This document shows, piece by piece, positions 15,546 to 17,947 of a stretch of 17,947 bases of DNA. The stretch spans positions 1-17,947 of the forward strand of contig JAEUQE010000194.1 of the NCBI GenBank assembly GCA_016789785.1, written 5' to 3'. The stretch comes from Bryobacterales bacterium. GTDB lineage: Bacteria; Acidobacteriota; Terriglobia; Bryobacterales; Bryobacteraceae. Below the pieces are notes generated by a model. That model did no database searches. It saw only the letters and a list, made by a program, of their open reading frames with translations, and had not been told where the DNA came from. Position 1 is the stretch's first letter. Every line of letters begins with the position of its first letter. Made by a program: the position numbers and the translations under genes.

Positions 15546-16943
15546 ATGATGGACCCGAAAGCAATCTCCCGCCGCTGGTTCGTGGAGGAGTGTGGCATCG
15601 GACTCGGTGCAATCGCATTGAGCCAGTTGCTGGGCACGGCCAAGGCCGCATCCGCTGATCCGCTGGCGCCGAAAAAGCCGCATCATGAGCCGAAGGCGAA
15701 GAACGTCATCTTCCTGTTCATGGCCGGTGCGCCGAGCCATCTGGAACTCTTCGACAACAAACCGCAGCTTGCGAAATTCGATGGCACGCTTCCGCCGGCG
15801 GATCTGCTGAAGGGCTATCGTGCGGCGTTCATCAATCCGAATTCGAAGCTTCTGGGGCCGAAGTTCAAGTTCACTCGCGCGGGAAGCAATGGCGTGGAGA
15901 TCGGCGAGTTGCTGCCGCACACAGCGAAAATCGTGGATGACATCGCGATCATCAAGTCGATGGTGACCGATGCCTTCAATCACGCTCCGGGTCAGTTGTT
16001 GATGAACACGGGCTCACAGCAGTTCGGCCGCCCAAGCATGGGCGCATGGGTCACCTACGGACTAGGCAGCGAGTCCAAGGATCTGCCCGCATTCGTGGTC
16101 TTTAGTTCCGGCAAGAAAGGCCCGAGCGGCGGCAATTCCTGTTGGGGCAGCGGCTTTCTCCCCACCGTGTATCAAGGTGTGCAGTTTCGCGGCAGTGGCG
16201 ATCCGGTGCTGTATCTCTCGAATCCCAAGGGTGTCGACAACGAAATGCAGCGGGATTCGCTCGACTCGATCAAGCGCCTCAACGAAATGCATCTGCAGCG
16301 CACGGGTGATCCGGAGATCGCGACGCGGATCAACTCTTTTGAGATGGCGTTCCGCATGCAGGCCAGTGCCCCGGAGTTGATGGATCTCTCCAAGGAGCCG
16401 AAGAGCGTGCTCGATCTTTACGGCGCCGAACCGGGCAAGCCTTCGTTTGCGAACAACTGTCTGCTGGCGCGCCGCTTGGTGGAGCGCGGTGTGCGATTCG
16501 TGCAACTCTATCATGAGGCGTGGGATCAGCACGGGAACCTGGTGAAGGATCTGGCGGCGAACTGCAAGGACACCGATCAGGCCTGCGCCGCGCTGGTGAC
16601 CGATCTGAAGCAGCGCGGTTTGTTGAAGGACACGCTGGTGGTGTGGGGCGGGGAATTCGGCCGGACGCCGATGGTGCAGGGCGGCTCCGATGGCCGCGAC
16701 CATCACCCGAATGCATTCACCATGTGGTTGGCTGGCGGTGGAATGAAGCCTGGTCTGGTGATGGGCGAGTCCGACGAGTTGGGCTTCAACGTGGTGAAGG
16801 ACAAGGTGCACGTGCACGACCTTCACGCGACCATTCTTCACCTGTTGGGCTTCGATCACCTGAAGCTGACCTATCGTTTCCAGGGCCGCGATTACCGGCT
16901 TACCGACGTGCACGGGAACCTGGTCGAGCAGGTGCTGGCGTAG
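15546..16943 (+). CDS. DUF1501 domain-containing protein with Tat signal
   Basis: A 465-residue exported protein of the DUF1501 family, related to the alkaline phosphatase/sulfatase superfamily. The N-terminus has a twin-arginine motif ISRRWFVE (7-14), a hydrophobic stretch and a likely cleavage after about residue 35. The fold begins [19 protein letters not shown] (52-70). Metal-site-like motifs follow: NHAPGQ (145-150), WGGEFGRTP (367-375), GRDHHPNAF (383-391) and [16 protein letters not shown] (423-438). No member has a well-defined substrate that I know of. AAGGAG (15531-15536), inside the end of the PSD1 gene, serves the ATG at 15546 (or 15549). PSD1 and DUF1501 are regularly paired, which suggests that the Sec-exported cytochrome and the Tat-exported hydrolase-like protein act together in the periplasm. 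Confidence 0.93.
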   Translation: MMDPKAISRRWFVEECGIGLGAIALSQLLGTAKAASADPLAPKKPHHEPKAKNVIFLFMAGAPSHLELFDNKPQLAKFDGTLPPADLLKGYRAAFINPNSKLLGPKFKFTRAGSNGVEIGELLPHTAKIVDDIAIIKSMVTDAFNHAPGQLLMNTGSQQFGRPSMGAWVTYGLGSESKDLPAFVVFSSGKKGPSGGNSCWGSGFLPTVYQGVQFRGSGDPVLYLSNPKGVDNEMQRDSLDSIKRLNEMHLQRTGDPEIATRINSFEMAFRMQASAPELMDLSKEPKSVLDLYGAEPGKPSFANNCLLARRLVERGVRFVQLYHEAWDQHGNLVKDLAANCKDTDQACAALVTDLKQRGLLKDTLVVWGGEFGRTPMVQGGSDGRDHHPNAFTMWLAGGGMKPGLVMGESDELGFNVVKDKVHVHDLHATILHLLGFDHLKLTYRFQGRDYRLTDVHGNLVEQVLA

Positions 16944-17083
16944 GCGCTTCTCGGCCACTTCTCCACAACTCTGTGAGCGCGTCCTGGGAAACACCAGACG
17001 TGCACCGATCGGCTTGCCCCGCTTTGCCTGCGGCTTCGCGAGGACATCGAGCGCGTCTTCCAGCGCGAACAGGCATGGCTCGG

Positions 17084-17092
17084 TGATATAGT
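17084..17092 (+). promoter_or_regulatory. Extended -10 promoter element of the DUF1080 gene, adjacent to the start codon
   Basis: TGA-TATAGT is a TGn-extended -10 (5/6 hexamer) ending 6 nt before the ATG at 17099. Extended -10 promoters can work without a -35, and none is visible here. The 155-bp gap 16944-17098 otherwise holds nothing I recognise. Confidence 0.45.
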
Positions 17093-17098
17093 TTCCCA

Positions 17099-17905
17099 AT
17101 GCGTCTCTCGCTCGGTCTACTCCTCGTCTGCGCCTGCTTCGCCGCGGACCCGAATACGCTCACGCCAGAAGAAAAAGCCGCCGGATGGAAGTTGCTCTTC
17201 GACGGGAAATCGTTCGCCGGATGGGTGGATGTCTCGAAACTCAGTCCCCCGGGACAATCCTGGATGATCGAAGACGGTTGCCTCAAGTCGAAGGCCAAGC
17301 CCGGTCTACGCGAGGATCTTTTCACCAACGGCACTTATGGCGACTTCGAGCTGTCGTTCGAATGGAAAATCTCACCCGGCGGAAACAGCGGACTGAAGTA
17401 TCGCATCCAGGATCGCTTCTTCATCAACGAAAAGCGTCTGAAAGCCGAGGGCTTCAAGCGCTTCGAGGATCTCGCCAACGACTCAATCCGCAGCCGCGCC
17501 ACCAAGCGCGCCGATTCGACCCAGGAATACATTGTCGGCTTTGAGTATCAGGTGATCGACGATGCCGGCCACGCCGATGCGCGCCGCGGTGGCTACTATC
17601 AGGCCGGCGCGCTCTACGACATGCTCGCCACCACGCAAGCCGCCGCGAAGAAGCCCGGCGAGTTCAATCAGGCCCGAGTCGTGGTGCGCGGCAACCGAAT
17701 CGAGCATTGGTTGAACGGCGTCAAGGTGGTGGACGGAAGCCTTGATGCGCCGGACACGCTGGCCCGCGCCGCCAAGCGCTGGACCACGGAGTCGCCCATC
17801 TACAAGGCGCTCGCCACGCAGCCCCGCAAGCAATCACCGATCGCTCTGCAGAATCACAACGACGAAGCGTGGTTCCGCGCGATCAAGATCCGGACGCTGA
17901 AGTAA
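17099..17905 (+). CDS. Secreted DUF1080 family protein (3-keto-disaccharide hydrolase domain)
   Basis: A 268-residue protein with a short Sec signal peptide (MRLSLGLLLVCACFA) and one DUF1080 domain, a concanavalin-like jelly roll. Family features: GWKLLFDGKSFAGWV (29-43) at the start, YGDFELSFEWKISPGGNSG (about 80-98), FEYQVIDD in the middle, a GGYYQAGALYDM segment, and a C-terminal PIALQNHNDEAWFRAIKIR. Pfam now associates this domain with hydrolysis of 3-keto-glycosides, a step after C3 oxidation of sugars; some members may only bind glycans. It probably acts in the periplasm. It starts 155 bp after the DUF1501 gene from its own extended -10 promoter. The ATG is 6 nt from the -10 box with no Shine-Dalgarno, so a leaderless mRNA is likely. 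Full length. Confidence 0.92.
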   Translation: MRLSLGLLLVCACFAADPNTLTPEEKAAGWKLLFDGKSFAGWVDVSKLSPPGQSWMIEDGCLKSKAKPGLREDLFTNGTYGDFELSFEWKISPGGNSGLKYRIQDRFFINEKRLKAEGFKRFEDLANDSIRSRATKRADSTQEYIVGFEYQVIDDAGHADARRGGYYQAGALYDMLATTQAAAKKPGEFNQARVVVRGNRIEHWLNGVKVVDGSLDAPDTLARAAKRWTTESPIYKALATQPRKQSPIALQNHNDEAWFRAIKIRTLK

Positions 17906-17911
17906 GAAACA

Positions 17912-17946
17912 CGAAAGCCGCCTCGGCGTTCACCGGGCGGCCTTCG
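17912..17946 (+). terminator. Hairpin terminator after the DUF1080 gene
   Basis: CGAA-A-GCCGCC (17912-17922) pairs with GGCGGC-C-TTCG (17936-17946) with one internal mismatch, and the loop can add CGG/CCG (17924-17926 with 17933-17935). It begins 6 nt after the stop codon. The window ends one base later, so any following U-tract cannot be seen. Confidence 0.6.
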
Positions 17947-17947
17947 G

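Noticed and set aside
16062..17099. Minus-strand frame beginning MGNYITEPCLF in the gap before DUF1080
   Set aside because: The part inside the gap looked briefly protein-like, but most of the frame is antisense to DUF1501, and its start overlaps the DUF1080 start codon. No family resemblance.
1..17947. CRISPR arrays, tRNA, rRNA, insertion sequences or integrase genes
   Set aside because: No spaced repeats of CRISPR type, no cloverleaf or rRNA sequence, and no transposase or integrase motifs were seen on either strand.

Overview
The window is high-GC bacterial chromosome with no rRNA, tRNA, phage or transposase genes. Its gene content points to an Acidobacteriota of the Solibacter/Bryobacterales type. 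It has the cytochrome-PSD1 (DUF1549/DUF1553) plus DUF1501 pair, a secreted DUF1080 protein, a Tat-exported Gfo/Idh/MocA oxidoreductase, a PQQ-type propeller carrying an EF-hand, and a glycosyltransferase fused to a methyltransferase. Planctomycetota share the PSD1, DUF1501 and DUF1080 families, so this placement is an inference and not proof.

Layout. (1) 1-2307, minus strand: a GT2/SAM-methyltransferase fusion followed with no spacer by a glucose-1-dehydrogenase-like MDR enzyme that runs off the left edge. (2) 2379-3494, plus: a Tat-exported Gfo/Idh/MocA oxidoreductase, divergent from (1) and ending at a hairpin shared with (3). (3) 3534-6951, minus: a tight operon of circularly permuted ATP-grasp, alpha-E protein and transglutaminase, a known but biochemically uncharacterised association predicted to make or process peptide tags. 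(4) 7083-8329, plus: a pirin with a clear sigma70 promoter and a terminator, then a small membrane-anchored haem-binding-domain protein. (5) 8413-9944, minus: a short hicBA toxin-antitoxin pair and a lipoprotein serine hydrolase broken by one in-frame TAA. (6) 9945-10111: a non-coding strip with three palindromes, one 28 bp long. (7) 10112-11572, minus: a secreted PQQ-type propeller with an EF-hand. (8) 11663-12400, plus: a TerC/YjbE-type membrane protein. (9) 12438-16943, plus: the PSD1 cytochrome and DUF1501 operon. (10) 17099-17905, plus: a secreted DUF1080 (3-keto-glycoside hydrolase family) protein followed by a terminator.

How the genes may work together. Regions 2, 7, 9 and 10 encode exported proteins of the kind these soil bacteria use for extracellular or periplasmic carbohydrate oxidation and breakdown. 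A Gfo/Idh oxidoreductase and a DUF1080 hydrolase are the two enzyme types of the 3-keto-glycoside route, although here they lie about 14 kb apart. Region 3 is a self-contained peptide-ligase-type operon.

A regulatory pattern also stands out. Four transcription-unit lead genes (hicB, the PQQ protein, PSD1 and DUF1080) have a -10-like hexamer 6 to 8 nt before the start codon and no Shine-Dalgarno sequence, which suggests leaderless mRNAs. Several other genes, including some inside operons, have recognisable Shine-Dalgarno sequences. There is no gene-free stretch longer than 300 bases; the longest gaps are 9945-10111, 16944-17098 and 6952-7082.
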